A stretch of DNA of 64,000 bases from positions 74,552-138,551 of the forward strand of contig NZ_JBKINJ010000003.1 of the NCBI RefSeq assembly GCF_046602855.1, in the 5' to 3' direction. Position numbers and translations under genes: made by a program. The notes beneath the pieces are model-generated. The model was not told the origin of the DNA. It did not search any database and saw only the letters and a list, made by a program, of their open reading frames with translations. The DNA is from Gracilimonas sp046602855 (GTDB taxonomy: Bacteria > Bacteroidota > Rhodothermia > Balneolales > Balneolaceae). Shown one piece after another: positions 17,997-27,580 of this stretch. Positions within the stretch are counted from its first letter, which is position 1. Every line of letters starts with the position of its first letter.

Positions 17997-18731
17997 ATGG
18001 ACATATTAAAAATAAGCAATATCAAGTTTTCAGTGCTCTTCAAGATCACGGTTTTATTATTTATTGTACTTGGTTCTGTGGCTTGTAAAAGTACAGAAAG
18101 TGCAAATTCGCAAACAGCTTCAAGCGATACTTCAGAAACTGCAGGAATGACTGAAGCTGAAATGGAAGAATTATTCTGGGCCCGTCAGGACAGTGCTCGA
18201 ATGAATTTTACAGAGGATGACGTTAAATTTATGACCGGCATGATCGCTCACCACTCGCAGGCGTTGATCATGTCTCGTCTGGCACCTGAAAACGGTGCAA
18301 GCTCTGAGATCCAAACCTTGGCTGCACGCATAATAAATTCCCAAAAAGATGAGATCCGTCTTATGCAAACCTGGCTCAGAGATCGGGAGCAACCCGTTCC
18401 GGAAGTTCACATTGAGGGACTGAAATTGATGATCCACGGTTTGGGTGAGGATCATATGCATATGGACCATACTAATATGATGGGAATGCTATCACCACAA
18501 CAGCTGCAGGAATTGAGTGAAGCAAAAGGAAAAGAATTTGACCGACTTTTTCTGAAATATATGATAGAGCATCACAAAGGTGCGGTTCATATGGTTACAG
18601 AATTATTTAATACCGAAGGGGCTACCCGTGATGAGGCAGCTTTCAGACTTGCAAGTGATATTCAGGTCGACCAGAGGACAGAGATCGCAAGAATGCAGCT
18701 CATGTTAGATAAAATAACAGCTTCCAAATAG
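17997..18731 (+). CDS. DUF305 family lipoprotein
   Basis: 244 residues. A lipobox-like LGSVACKS after a hydrophobic segment predicts a lipoprotein. Two DUF305 half-repeats carry the paired His motifs FMTGMIAHHSQALIMS and YMIEHHKGAVHMV, plus a Met/His-rich loop (HGLGEDHMHMDHTNMMGM) between them. DUF305 proteins are ferritin-like helical bundles often linked with copper, but the exact role is unsettled. It is 49 bases upstream of the LVIVD lipoprotein gene and likely co-transcribed. Confidence 0.85.
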   Translation: MDILKISNIKFSVLFKITVLLFIVLGSVACKSTESANSQTASSDTSETAGMTEAEMEELFWARQDSARMNFTEDDVKFMTGMIAHHSQALIMSRLAPENGASSEIQTLAARIINSQKDEIRLMQTWLRDREQPVPEVHIEGLKLMIHGLGEDHMHMDHTNMMGMLSPQQLQELSEAKGKEFDRLFLKYMIEHHKGAVHMVTELFNTEGATRDEAAFRLASDIQVDQRTEIARMQLMLDKITASK

Positions 18732-18780
18732 CGGTATAACAACCTGTTTAAACAATAACAACAACACACATAATCAAAGT

Positions 18781-20802
18781 ATGAAGAAAACCATTACAAA
18801 CTTGAACTCATCTAATGTGATGAGGAGATCTAATGTAATACTGGCGTTTTTAGTTAGTATGATTTTTGGCTTCTATGCTTGTTCATCTTCGTCTATGGTA
18901 GACGATAATAAAGCAGTAGAGCCGGCTATTCAGCCAAAAGCAATGACCGAAGTAACCCCTCCATCTCCTGACCCGCGGGTAGGTTTAGGTGCAGGTTTAT
19001 TTGATGCCGAAGAAGCTGTCTGGAATCTTAACCTGATAGCTCAGGAAAGACCTCCGGCTGATTTTCTAGGTGTAACCAACTCTGACTTGGCATTCAAGGA
19101 CAATTATGTATTTCAGGGAAATTACAATGGCGTTATCGTATGGGATGTATCCAACCCAAGATCGCCCGAACTGGTAGTTGACTATCTATGTCCTGCCTCA
19201 CAAAGTGATGTTTCTGTTTATGGAAACCTGCTTTTTATTTCCGGTGAAGGTTTTGGCGGTCGTATCGATTGTGGAACTGAAGGGGTTGAAGAGCGCGTAA
19301 GTGAAGAGCGCCTCAGAGGTCTGCGTATCTTTGACATTACCAATGTTGAAGAGCCTGAGTATATTGCAAACGTTCAAACCTGCCGTGGTTCTCACACCCA
19401 CTCTGTGCTTAAAGATCCAAATGACGATGAGAATGTATTTGTATATATCTCCGGTTCTGCGCCGGTTCGACCTGAAGAAGAATTACCGGGTTGTGTAAAT
19501 ACATTACCTGATGACGATCCAAATTCAGCCTTGTTTAGAATTGAGGTTATAAAAGTACCTCTTGATAGTCCTGAAGAAGCAGCTATTGTAAACTCACCAA
19601 GGATCTTTGAAGATCTTGAAGCAGCTCCAACTCACGGACTGGCTCCTGCCGACCGTGCAGCAATCCAAGAAGCGCGTGAAGCTGGTGCTTTTGTTGTAGA
19701 ATTAGGCGGTCAACCCCGGGTTCTCCCTGATCGTTTTGTAAATCAGTTAATGAGCAACGTGATGCAACAGCGAGGAAACGATACAGGAAATCCAACTGCA
19801 GCTGACAGTGCTGCTCTCAGAGAACAACTTCCGGATATGGTAGCGCAAATGTTTGGCGGTGGTGATGATGACATGGACAACAGAGGTCCTAACCAATGCC
19901 ACGATATCACTCTTTATCCTGAGATCGGTCTAGCCGGCGGTGCTTGTGAAGGTTATGGCCTCCTACTCGATATTTCTGATCCTGTAAATCCTAAGCGTAT
20001 TGATGCAGTGGCTGATTCCAACTTTTCGTACTGGCACTCTGCTACTTTCAGTAATGATGGTGAAAAAGTACTGTTCACTGACGAGTGGGGTGGCGGTGGC
20101 CAACCTAAGTGTCGTGAAACTGACCCAATGGAATGGGGAGCTAACGCTATTTTCACAATCAATAATGGGGAGATGGAATTTGAAAGCTATTATAAACTTC
20201 CCGCCCCTCAGTCTGTATATGAAAACTGCGTGGCTCATAACGGGTCATTGATCCCGGTACCCGGACGAGAGATTATGGTACAGTCTTGGTATCAGGGCGG
20301 TATTTCAGTATTTGATTGGACAAACCCTGAGAATCCAGTAGAGATCGCATACCATGACAGAGGCCCCGTGGATAGTACACAAATGGCCATGGGTGGTAGT
20401 TGGTCTGTATATTGGTACAATGGCATGATCGTTAACTCAGAGATCGCTCGTGGACTTGATATCTTTGAATTGGAGCCAAGCCCATACATAACTCAGAATG
20501 AGATCGATGCAGCCAATACGGTTACTTTAGAGTACCTGAACGCTCAGGGTCAGCCTAAGTTTGAATGGCCAACCACTTACGCTTTAGCCAAAGCTTATGT
20601 TGATCAGCTGGATAGAGGTAATGGATTGAGTAATGCTGATATTGCATCACTTAGATCCGGTATCTACAGTGCTGAGAATTCAAGAAATACTCGTGCTCTA
20701 ACTGAGCTGGCAAGTGACATTGAGGGCAAAGCCCTTTCTTCATCTCAAACTGAGAAAGTAAGAGCACTTGCTCAAACACTGAGAGACCTGGCTTCCATGT
20801 AA
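18781..20802 (+). CDS. LVIVD-repeat lipoprotein (putative secreted beta-propeller)
   Basis: 673 residues. After a hydrophobic leader and lipobox-like FYACSSSS, blades of the LVIVD type follow: GVIVWDVSNPRSPELV, GLRIFDITNVEEPEYI, LLLDISDPVNPKRIDAV and GISVFDWTNPENPVEIAYH. Conserved His and Cys sites include CRGSHTHSV, NQCHDITLY and ENCVAHNGS. A helical C-terminal tail of about 100 residues (from near 575) is rich in Leu and Ala. Function is unknown. It is paired with the DUF305 gene and ends in a strong terminator. Confidence 0.85.
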   Translation: MKKTITNLNSSNVMRRSNVILAFLVSMIFGFYACSSSSMVDDNKAVEPAIQPKAMTEVTPPSPDPRVGLGAGLFDAEEAVWNLNLIAQERPPADFLGVTNSDLAFKDNYVFQGNYNGVIVWDVSNPRSPELVVDYLCPASQSDVSVYGNLLFISGEGFGGRIDCGTEGVEERVSEERLRGLRIFDITNVEEPEYIANVQTCRGSHTHSVLKDPNDDENVFVYISGSAPVRPEEELPGCVNTLPDDDPNSALFRIEVIKVPLDSPEEAAIVNSPRIFEDLEAAPTHGLAPADRAAIQEAREAGAFVVELGGQPRVLPDRFVNQLMSNVMQQRGNDTGNPTAADSAALREQLPDMVAQMFGGGDDDMDNRGPNQCHDITLYPEIGLAGGACEGYGLLLDISDPVNPKRIDAVADSNFSYWHSATFSNDGEKVLFTDEWGGGGQPKCRETDPMEWGANAIFTINNGEMEFESYYKLPAPQSVYENCVAHNGSLIPVPGREIMVQSWYQGGISVFDWTNPENPVEIAYHDRGPVDSTQMAMGGSWSVYWYNGMIVNSEIARGLDIFELEPSPYITQNEIDAANTVTLEYLNAQGQPKFEWPTTYALAKAYVDQLDRGNGLSNADIASLRSGIYSAENSRNTRALTELASDIEGKALSSSQTEKVRALAQTLRDLASM

Positions 20803-20830
20803 ACAATGATCTTTTAGTTGATCAATTTCA

Positions 20831-20869
20831 AATCCCGCATAAGATCAATCTTTGTGCGGGATTTTTTTT
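20831..20869 (+). terminator. Rho-independent terminator after the DUF305-LVIVD pair
   Basis: Stem AATCCCGCA (20831-20839) pairs with TGCGGGATT (20855-20863) and is followed by a run of T. It lies 28 bases after the LVIVD gene stop. Confidence 0.92.
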
Positions 20870-20956
20870 GCACTTTGTTAAAGGCTGATAATAAATTGCA
20901 CCTATAAAATTAACTCTACATATTCAGCCGAAAGAACTAACCAAACACATTATCCC

Positions 20957-22300
20957 ATGAAAAAATTGTTACTAGTCCTCTTACTTATAATGATCGCATT
21001 ACCCGTTTCAGCTCAGGATTATCCAAATATCCTATCGATGAAAGAACGAGCGGAGGTGATCGATGACTTGCTGAAGGACAAAGTTGAAAGCGTGCTGCCT
21101 GAACTCATGGAAAGATCAGGTATTGATATGTGGGTGATAGTATCGCGTGAGTATAATGAGGATCCGGTAATCAAAACATTTTTACCTTCCACATGGCATG
21201 CTGCCCGCAGGCGAACAATATTAGTAATGCATAATAAAGGGGGTGGAAATGTTGAGACCCTGGCTGTTGCCCGATATGATGTCGGTGACATGTTCAAAAA
21301 AGCCTGGGACCCGGAAGAAGAACCAGATCAATGGAAAAGACTGGCTGATATTATAGAAGAGCTTGATCCGAAAAAGATCGGAATAAATATTTCAAGTATT
21401 TGGGGCCATGCCGATGGATTGGTAGTTACCGATCATAAAGAAATGAAAGAGGCTATTGGTAGTGAATATGTCAACAGATTGGTATCAGCTGAGGAACTTG
21501 CTGTGGGTTGGCTGGAAACACGGACGCCACGTGAAATGCAGATCTATCCTCAGATCGTAAGAATTGCTCATGAGATAATAGCTGAAGGTTTTTCAGATCG
21601 TGTAATTCAACCGGGCGTTACCACGACAGATGACGTTGTATGGTGGTTCAGGGAGGAGATCAGAGATCTAAATCTTATTACATGGTTCCATCCTAGTGTA
21701 TCTATACAGAGGGCTGATCCTGAATCATTTGATCATCTCAGAACATTTGATAGTCGTCCTGAGGAAAATGTGATATTACCGGGTGATCTGCTCCATGTCG
21801 ATTTCGGGATTAAATACCTGAGACTTAACACCGATACCCAGCAACACGCCTATGTACTCAAACCAGGTGAGACCAACGTTCCTGAGTACCTGAAAAAAGC
21901 ATTTGATAATGCCAACAGGTTACAGGATATCTTTACAAGTAATTTTAAAGAAGGCAGAACTGGAAACGAAGTATTGGCAATGTCGAGGCAACAAGCTATT
22001 GATGAAGGATTAAAACCCAGTATCTATACTCATCCACTAGGATACCACGGACATGCGGCAGGAACTACGCTGGGAATGTGGGATGCTCAGGATGGCGTAC
22101 CCGGCGACGGTGATTACCCATTGCACTTGAACACTGCATATTCTATTGAACTCAACAATGCCACATATATTGAAGAGTGGGGTAAGGAAATACGCATCAT
22201 GCTTGAGGAAGATGCGTATTTAGACAGCACCGGAGTGTGGTATATTGATGGAAGACAGAAAGAGATCATGACGATACCAAGAATACCGGCTAAACAATAA
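20957..22300 (+). CDS. M24 family (Xaa-Pro aminopeptidase-like) secreted peptidase
   Basis: 447 residues with a clear signal peptide (MKKLLLVLLLIMIALPVSAQ). The C-terminal pita-bread domain begins near residue 190. HVDFGIKYLRLNTDTQQHAYVLKPG and YTHPLGYHGHAAGTTLGMWD are in the positions of the metal-ligand segments, and a late Glu lies in YSIELNNAT and IMLEEDAYL. The Asp ligand normally in HxDFG...xxSDxQR appears here as NTDTQQ. It is likely a periplasmic dipeptidase or aminopeptidase. Confidence 0.88.
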   Translation: MKKLLLVLLLIMIALPVSAQDYPNILSMKERAEVIDDLLKDKVESVLPELMERSGIDMWVIVSREYNEDPVIKTFLPSTWHAARRRTILVMHNKGGGNVETLAVARYDVGDMFKKAWDPEEEPDQWKRLADIIEELDPKKIGINISSIWGHADGLVVTDHKEMKEAIGSEYVNRLVSAEELAVGWLETRTPREMQIYPQIVRIAHEIIAEGFSDRVIQPGVTTTDDVVWWFREEIRDLNLITWFHPSVSIQRADPESFDHLRTFDSRPEENVILPGDLLHVDFGIKYLRLNTDTQQHAYVLKPGETNVPEYLKKAFDNANRLQDIFTSNFKEGRTGNEVLAMSRQQAIDEGLKPSIYTHPLGYHGHAAGTTLGMWDAQDGVPGDGDYPLHLNTAYSIELNNATYIEEWGKEIRIMLEEDAYLDSTGVWYIDGRQKEIMTIPRIPAKQ

Positions 22301-22413
22301 TGTGCAAACATTGATAATAATTTAAGTAAAGTGCCGGTACTAACATGAGAAAAGCATGTTTGCCTTTCCGGCGAACATCTGCTACACTCTGCACTAAAAA
22401 TTATTGGAATGAT

Positions 22414-24069
22414 ATGGAGTTCAGCAGCTTAGAAGAAAAGATCGCTCATGCCAGAAATTTGGCGAATAAACCTGAAGACCTGGACACCAACTTCATTAAG
22501 TTACTTGAGAGAAGTAAAGAAAGTGACAAGGTATTTTTAAGTTATTGGGATACCGATCAAAATAGAATAGAAGTATCATACAAGCAATTTTATAGCCATG
22601 TAATAGGAACCGCTCAGTTTTATCAGTCCAAAGGGCTTAAAAAAGGTGACAAGATCGCTACCATCTCACATAATCACTGGCATACCGTGGTTCAATATTT
22701 TGCGGCATGGTATTCTGGGCTTGTGGTGGTACCTGTTAATCTGGGTGAGGATGACAATAGGATCACCTATATCCTGGAAAATGCCGAGGTACAACTTGCA
22801 CTGGTTAGAGCAAACTGCGTAGAGCGTATTCAGAAAATCGTTAATGAACATGCTTCCTTGGCACATATTACGCTGGTTGAGTGTGAAGGCGATCCTGAAT
22901 GCTTTCAGGTATACGAGCAGAATTTATCCGGTGATGTTACAGATATAGAATCAGAAGCACTGATCGTATTTACTTCAGGTACAACCGGCAATCCAAAAGG
23001 TGTAGTACTTACACAGCGTAATTTACTTGAAGATGCTCGAGCTATTACTCAATGGCATAACATCAATAGTCAAACAAAAATGATGTGCGTTTTGCCGATC
23101 CACCATGTTAACGGTACAGTTGTGACTATGATAACGCCATTCTTTGCTGAAGGATCTACCGTTTTAAATCAAAAATTCAGTGCAGGGCATTTTTTTGAAG
23201 TAGTCGAAAAAGAAAAGGTACATATAGTTAGTGTTGTTCCCACATTACTTCAATATCTAACAAGTTATTACACAGAAAAAGAAAAACCGCCGGTAAATTC
23301 ATTACAGCATATTATTTGCGGGGCAGGTCCTTTAACGGTTCAGGTAGCGAAGAATTTCGAAGAGAAATTCAAAGTTCCGATCATTCATGGCTATGGACTC
23401 TCAGAAACTACTTGCTACTCTTGTTTTCTGCCGGTTGATCAATCTTACAATGATCACAAAAAGTGGATGCGTGATTTTGGTTATCCAAGCATAGGAAACC
23501 CTGTTCCGGCCAATGAGATGGCTATTCATGATGAAGAAGGAAACCCCGTTCGTGAAGGTGAAAGAGGCGAGATCGTTATCCGCGGGGTGAATGTGATGAA
23601 AGGATATTTTAACAATCGTGAGGCAAATGAAAATGCATTCAAAAATGGATGGTTCAGAAGCGGTGATGAAGGCTTTTTTAAAAAAGACAAGGAGGGTAGT
23701 TCATACTTTTTCATTACCGGGAGGCTTAAAGAATTGATCATTCGCGGCGGAGTCAATCTTGCACCACTTGAGATAGATGAGGTTATTAATAAAGCTCCCG
23801 GTGTTAAAGCAGGAATTGCTGTTGGATTTGAGAATGATTGGTACGGAGAAGAGGTTGGTGCTTTTGTTCAGATTAAAAAGGGTGCTAAATCTGATAAAGA
23901 AGCCATCTTGCAATATTGTCAAAATCATTTACCACATGCTAAAGCACCAAAAGTTGTAATTTTTGGGAATGATCTCCCAGTTACATCTACAGGCAAGTAT
24001 CAACGCTTAAAAGTTGCTCATCAATTTAAGGACTGGAAGGAGATACAATTCAAAGAAAAGAACTTATAA
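22414..24069 (+). CDS. AMP-binding acyl-CoA synthetase/ligase
   Basis: ANL-superfamily enzyme with the P-loop motif IVFTSGTTGNPKGVVLTQRN, the adenylate-binding HGYGLSETTCYS, GWFRSGDEG and the C-terminal hinge FFITGRLKELIIRGGVN, ending with TSTGKYQR containing the catalytic Lys. I place the start at 22414 (MEFSSLEEKIAHARN). The upstream ATG at 22345 would add 23 residues of Cys/Arg-rich non-family sequence. Substrate unknown. Unlike fadD at 25760, it is not in the beta-oxidation operon and precedes a glycan phosphotransferase gene. Confidence 0.88.
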   Translation: MEFSSLEEKIAHARNLANKPEDLDTNFIKLLERSKESDKVFLSYWDTDQNRIEVSYKQFYSHVIGTAQFYQSKGLKKGDKIATISHNHWHTVVQYFAAWYSGLVVVPVNLGEDDNRITYILENAEVQLALVRANCVERIQKIVNEHASLAHITLVECEGDPECFQVYEQNLSGDVTDIESEALIVFTSGTTGNPKGVVLTQRNLLEDARAITQWHNINSQTKMMCVLPIHHVNGTVVTMITPFFAEGSTVLNQKFSAGHFFEVVEKEKVHIVSVVPTLLQYLTSYYTEKEKPPVNSLQHIICGAGPLTVQVAKNFEEKFKVPIIHGYGLSETTCYSCFLPVDQSYNDHKKWMRDFGYPSIGNPVPANEMAIHDEEGNPVREGERGEIVIRGVNVMKGYFNNREANENAFKNGWFRSGDEGFFKKDKEGSSYFFITGRLKELIIRGGVNLAPLEIDEVINKAPGVKAGIAVGFENDWYGEEVGAFVQIKKGAKSDKEAILQYCQNHLPHAKAPKVVIFGNDLPVTSTGKYQRLKVAHQFKDWKEIQFKEKNL

Positions 24070-24212
24070 ATTGCAGGATGCATAAGAGATATAAATTCGA
24101 TACGATTATATAAAGATAGACATACGTTGGTATAGTAAAACCTAAATAGAACTTGGAAATATTTAATTGTTAAAGGACCTATCTTCACGGTCAACAATTT
24201 GCAGTATATTTA

Positions 24213-25202
24213 ATGATATCAAAAGACGAAAATATTGATGCGGTAATAACCTGGGTAGATGGCGAAGACCCGGTTCATCGCAAAAAAAGGTTGAGCGCAC
24301 TCAAAGACTCTGATAACGGTGAAATAAACACCTTGCCCAGCGGAGCCGATACAACGCGTTTTTCTGATAATGACGAGATCAGATATTGTATCAAATCCAT
24401 TATCAAGTTTGCTTCATGGATCAGAAATATTTACATCATTACAGATGATCAACGACCTGATTTTTTGACCGATGAATACATGGAAAGAAACAACATATAT
24501 ATAGTCGACCATAAAGAAATATTTACGGGGTACGAGTGGGCACTTCCTACGTTTAATACCCGCACCATAGTTACTGCAATGTGGAGAATTCCCGGGCTTG
24601 CACCACGTTTTATAAATTTTGATGATGACTTTGTATTGACGAGAAAGGTAGAAGTTGAAGACTTTTTTGTTGACGGCAAAACAGTGTTACAGGGTTCGTG
24701 GCATAAAATCAAAAAATATGGTCCATTAAGGCTGAAATGGAATAAATTCCTTGGCAGGCTGACAAAGAAATTATTTGGGATAACGCGGTCTATGCATACT
24801 CTGCTTCAGGTAAAATCAGCTCAGGTTGCAGGATTCTCTGACCAATATTTCTATGTACCTCATGTTCCTCACCCTATACAAAAAGATACCTTAGCCTCTT
24901 TTTTCGAGGAAAATCCTGAAATTTTCGAAAATAATATCAAATATCCCTTTCGCAGTACCGATCAGTTTTCGGCGATCATATTAGCTAATCACTTGGATAT
25001 AAAATATGATAAAGCCATCCTGAGAAAAAAATCCGAATATTTGATGGTTCACGGTGAAATGGATCCCTCTTTTTTATTGGATCTGAAATTAAAAAAGATC
25101 AGGGATAACAAAGTTAAATTTATATGTATTCAGTCGATGGAAGGTTTCAAGCCTGATCAAAGAACTAAAGTATATAAGACCCTAGATAAGATTCTTGGGT
25201 GA
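24213..25202 (+). CDS. Stealth family sugar-phosphate transferase
   Basis: 329 residues containing the Stealth conserved regions in order: CR1 DAVITWVDGEDPVHRKKR (residues 9-26), CR2 FSDNDEIRYCIKSI...WIRNIYIITDDQRPDF and FINFDDDFVLTRKVEVEDFF, and CR3/CR4-like HVPHPIQKDTLASFFEENP and FRSTDQFSAIILANHL. Stealth proteins transfer hexose-1-phosphate in capsule or phosphoglycan synthesis. No other capsule gene is adjacent, so its acceptor is unknown. Confidence 0.87.
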   Translation: MISKDENIDAVITWVDGEDPVHRKKRLSALKDSDNGEINTLPSGADTTRFSDNDEIRYCIKSIIKFASWIRNIYIITDDQRPDFLTDEYMERNNIYIVDHKEIFTGYEWALPTFNTRTIVTAMWRIPGLAPRFINFDDDFVLTRKVEVEDFFVDGKTVLQGSWHKIKKYGPLRLKWNKFLGRLTKKLFGITRSMHTLLQVKSAQVAGFSDQYFYVPHVPHPIQKDTLASFFEENPEIFENNIKYPFRSTDQFSAIILANHLDIKYDKAILRKKSEYLMVHGEMDPSFLLDLKLKKIRDNKVKFICIQSMEGFKPDQRTKVYKTLDKILG

Positions 25203-25212
25203 ATTGTTTGGA

Positions 25213-25644
25213 TCAAGGCTTGTTTATTACTGCCAGTGTACATCTTGAGGAACAAACCAATTTATTATTTTCATCACGAAGCTCACATTCCCAAACATGA
25301 ATTCTCTTTCCTAAATTGATCGGACGTGCAGTGCCGGTCACCTTTCCTCCTAATTTAACAGAACGGATGTGATTGGCATTGATCTCGAGCCCAACAACAG
25401 CTTTATTCTCGTTTTCAAGTAAAAACCAGCCACCAACTGAACATAAAGTTTCTGCCAGGGCTACAGAGGCACCTCCATGTAAAATTCCAAAAGGTTGAAC
25501 TGAGTTTTCATCAACCGGCATGGTAGCTACAACCTTGTCTTCAGCAACATGTTTAAAATCTATACCAAGGGCATGCCCCATATGCTTGTGCTTAAAATTG
25601 AAGTAGATTTCAGCTTTGTCTTTCAGGCTATCCTCAATGAACAT
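25213..25644 (-). CDS. Hotdog-fold acyl-CoA thioesterase (MenI/YdiI-like)
   Basis: 143 residues with the signature VQPFGILHGGASVALAETLCSVGGW, where the Glu of AET is the usual catalytic residue of the 4-hydroxybenzoyl-CoA/DHNA-CoA thioesterase subgroup. A role in menaquinone synthesis (DHNA-CoA hydrolysis) is known for close relatives, but no men gene is nearby. It is convergent with the Stealth gene and divergent from fadD, so a beta-oxidation housekeeping role is an alternative. Confidence 0.85.
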   Translation of the reverse strand: MFIEDSLKDKAEIYFNFKHKHMGHALGIDFKHVAEDKVVATMPVDENSVQPFGILHGGASVALAETLCSVGGWFLLENENKAVVGLEINANHIRSVKLGGKVTGTARPINLGKRIHVWECELRDENNKLVCSSRCTLAVINKP

Positions 25645-25688
25645 AAAATTTGCTTTTGATTAACGGTGTTAAGTTATTTCATTAATGT

Positions 25689-25703
25689 ATGGAAACGCTT
25701 TCA
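25689..25703. promoter_or_regulatory. cre-like / LacI-family operator upstream of fadD
   Basis: ATGGAAACGCTTTCA fits the catabolite-responsive-element consensus WTGNAARCGNWWWCA at every position. It lies in the intergenic region between the divergent thioesterase gene and fadD, 57 bases before the fadD start. A second weaker dyad (TTCAA N7 TTGAA) follows at once. A LacI/GalR-family repressor is the expected binder; none is encoded in the window. Confidence 0.5.
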
Positions 25704-25759
25704 AAAGAATATTGAAAGTGTATATTGATCATTATCCGAGAACATGATATGGAATTAAA

Positions 25760-27553
25760 ATGAAATACGATCCAACTACTATTTTATCGATAGTCGAACA
25801 GGGCTATGAAAAAAACAAAACAGGTATTTATTCAGCCGTTAAAAGAAACGGAGAATGGATAGAAACCTCCATAAATGATTTTAAGATAATGGTTCGGGAT
25901 CTGGCATTGGGCCTGTATGAGCTTGGTGTGCGCAAAGGTGATAAGGTTTCTTTACATGCAGAAAATTCAACAGAATGGCTGATCATCGATCAGGCTGTGC
26001 TCTCGATCGGAGCAGCAACAGTCCCTATTTACACCACTCAACCGGGCGAACAAATAAAGTATATTCTAGAGAACTCAGAGTCCAAGATCCATTTCGTATC
26101 CAACGATGATGTATTTGCTGAAACAAAACCGCTCATAAAAGAGATCTCGAATATCACAGCAGTTATTTCTATAATGGAATCGGAACACAAAAAACTGAAG
26201 ACCTTAGATCAGGTTCTGGAACTCGGGCATAAAAAGGGTGAAGAAGATCCAAGTTTGTTTGAGAAACTAAGGAATGATGTTGAACCTGAAGACCTCGCTA
26301 CATTGATCTATACCTCTGGTACAACGGGTGTACCAAAAGGTGTTATGCTGACGCACGATAACATTGCTCGAAATGCATTAGCTGCTTATGAGATATTCCC
26401 ATTCGATCCCGATGACTATGCTGAGCCAAAGGTGTTATCCTATCTTCCATTAGCGCATATGTTTGAACGAACGGCTTCATATATATATGCATACTGCGGT
26501 GTTCCATCATATTATATAGAGGACGTGGAAGAGATCAAGGAAGACTTTGCAACAGTAAAACCCATCTATCTGGTAACGGTTCCGAGGTTGTTGGAGAAAG
26601 TAGTGACGGGGATTAAAGTAAAAGGTCAGGAATTCAGCGGTATTAAGAAGAGATTGTATTACTGGGCCGTAAACTTGGCTGAAAATTATGACCCGGATAA
26701 CCCTCCGTCCGCATGGAAAAAGAAAATAGCAGATAAGCTTGTATATGCTAACATAAGAGAATTATTTGGGGGTAGAATGGTTGGGTTTAATGTTGGTGGG
26801 GCCGCTCTGTCACCAAACATTGCACGATTTATCAATGGCATTGGCATCTACTGCGGACTTGGCTATGGTTTAACTGAAACATCTCCGGTACTTACAGGAC
26901 CACCGGAAGGTGAATTACGTATCGGCTCATCCGGTAAGCCCATTGCCGATGTTGAGATCAAGATCGCTGAAGATGGTGAGATATTAGCTAAGGGACCTTA
27001 TATCATGAAAGGGTATTTCAAAATGCCTGAAAAGACCGAAGAGGTCATTGACGACGAAGGCTGGTTCTACACCGGGGATATTGGTCATTTGGATGATGAT
27101 GGATGGCTGTTTGTTACTGATCGCAAAAAATCACTATTTAAACTATCGACGGGTAAATATGTAGCTCCTCAGCCTATTGAAAATGCATTGGTTAACAGTG
27201 GATTTATTGAACAGGCTGTAGTTGTAGGAAGTGAGCATAAATTCTGTGCTGCACTGATCGTACCGAACTGGGAGAACATGAAAAAGCGTTTTGAGACCAC
27301 TGATCATAAATTTCCTGAAGAGAATATCACTGAGAATAAATACGTCATCAAGCGTATTCAGAAAGAAGTGGACAAGGTGAATGCTGACCTTTCAAAATGG
27401 GAAAAGGTGAAAAAGTTCAAGATCCTTAAAGATCAATTTACGATCGAAGAAGGAGAGATCACTCCTACTATGAAAGTGAAGCGAAATGTGATCAACAAAA
27501 AATATAAAGACGTCATCGATTCAATTTATGCGGATGAGGAATCTGAAGGATAA
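25760..27553 (+). CDS. fadD: Long-chain fatty acid-CoA ligase
   Basis: 597 residues, FAA1-type long-chain acyl-CoA synthetase. It carries LIYTSGTTGVPKGVMLTHDN (about 191-210), YLPLAHMFERTASY, GYGLTETSPVL, GWFYTGDIGHLDDDGWLFVTDRKKSLFKLSTGKYVAPQPIE and a C-terminal TPTMKVKRNVINKKYKD. It activates fatty acids at the cytoplasmic membrane and is the first gene of the beta-oxidation operon, 27 bases before the HAD/ECH gene. Confidence 0.94.
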   Translation: MKYDPTTILSIVEQGYEKNKTGIYSAVKRNGEWIETSINDFKIMVRDLALGLYELGVRKGDKVSLHAENSTEWLIIDQAVLSIGAATVPIYTTQPGEQIKYILENSESKIHFVSNDDVFAETKPLIKEISNITAVISIMESEHKKLKTLDQVLELGHKKGEEDPSLFEKLRNDVEPEDLATLIYTSGTTGVPKGVMLTHDNIARNALAAYEIFPFDPDDYAEPKVLSYLPLAHMFERTASYIYAYCGVPSYYIEDVEEIKEDFATVKPIYLVTVPRLLEKVVTGIKVKGQEFSGIKKRLYYWAVNLAENYDPDNPPSAWKKKIADKLVYANIRELFGGRMVGFNVGGAALSPNIARFINGIGIYCGLGYGLTETSPVLTGPPEGELRIGSSGKPIADVEIKIAEDGEILAKGPYIMKGYFKMPEKTEEVIDDEGWFYTGDIGHLDDDGWLFVTDRKKSLFKLSTGKYVAPQPIENALVNSGFIEQAVVVGSEHKFCAALIVPNWENMKKRFETTDHKFPEENITENKYVIKRIQKEVDKVNADLSKWEKVKKFKILKDQFTIEEGEITPTMKVKRNVINKKYKDVIDSIYADEESEG

Positions 27554-27580
27554 TTGTAATACTAAAAGAGAATCAAATTT

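Noticed and set aside
22345..22413. Upstream start for the acyl-CoA ligase
   Set aside because: The added residues MRKACLPFRRTSATL do not resemble the family N-terminus and have no ribosome site.
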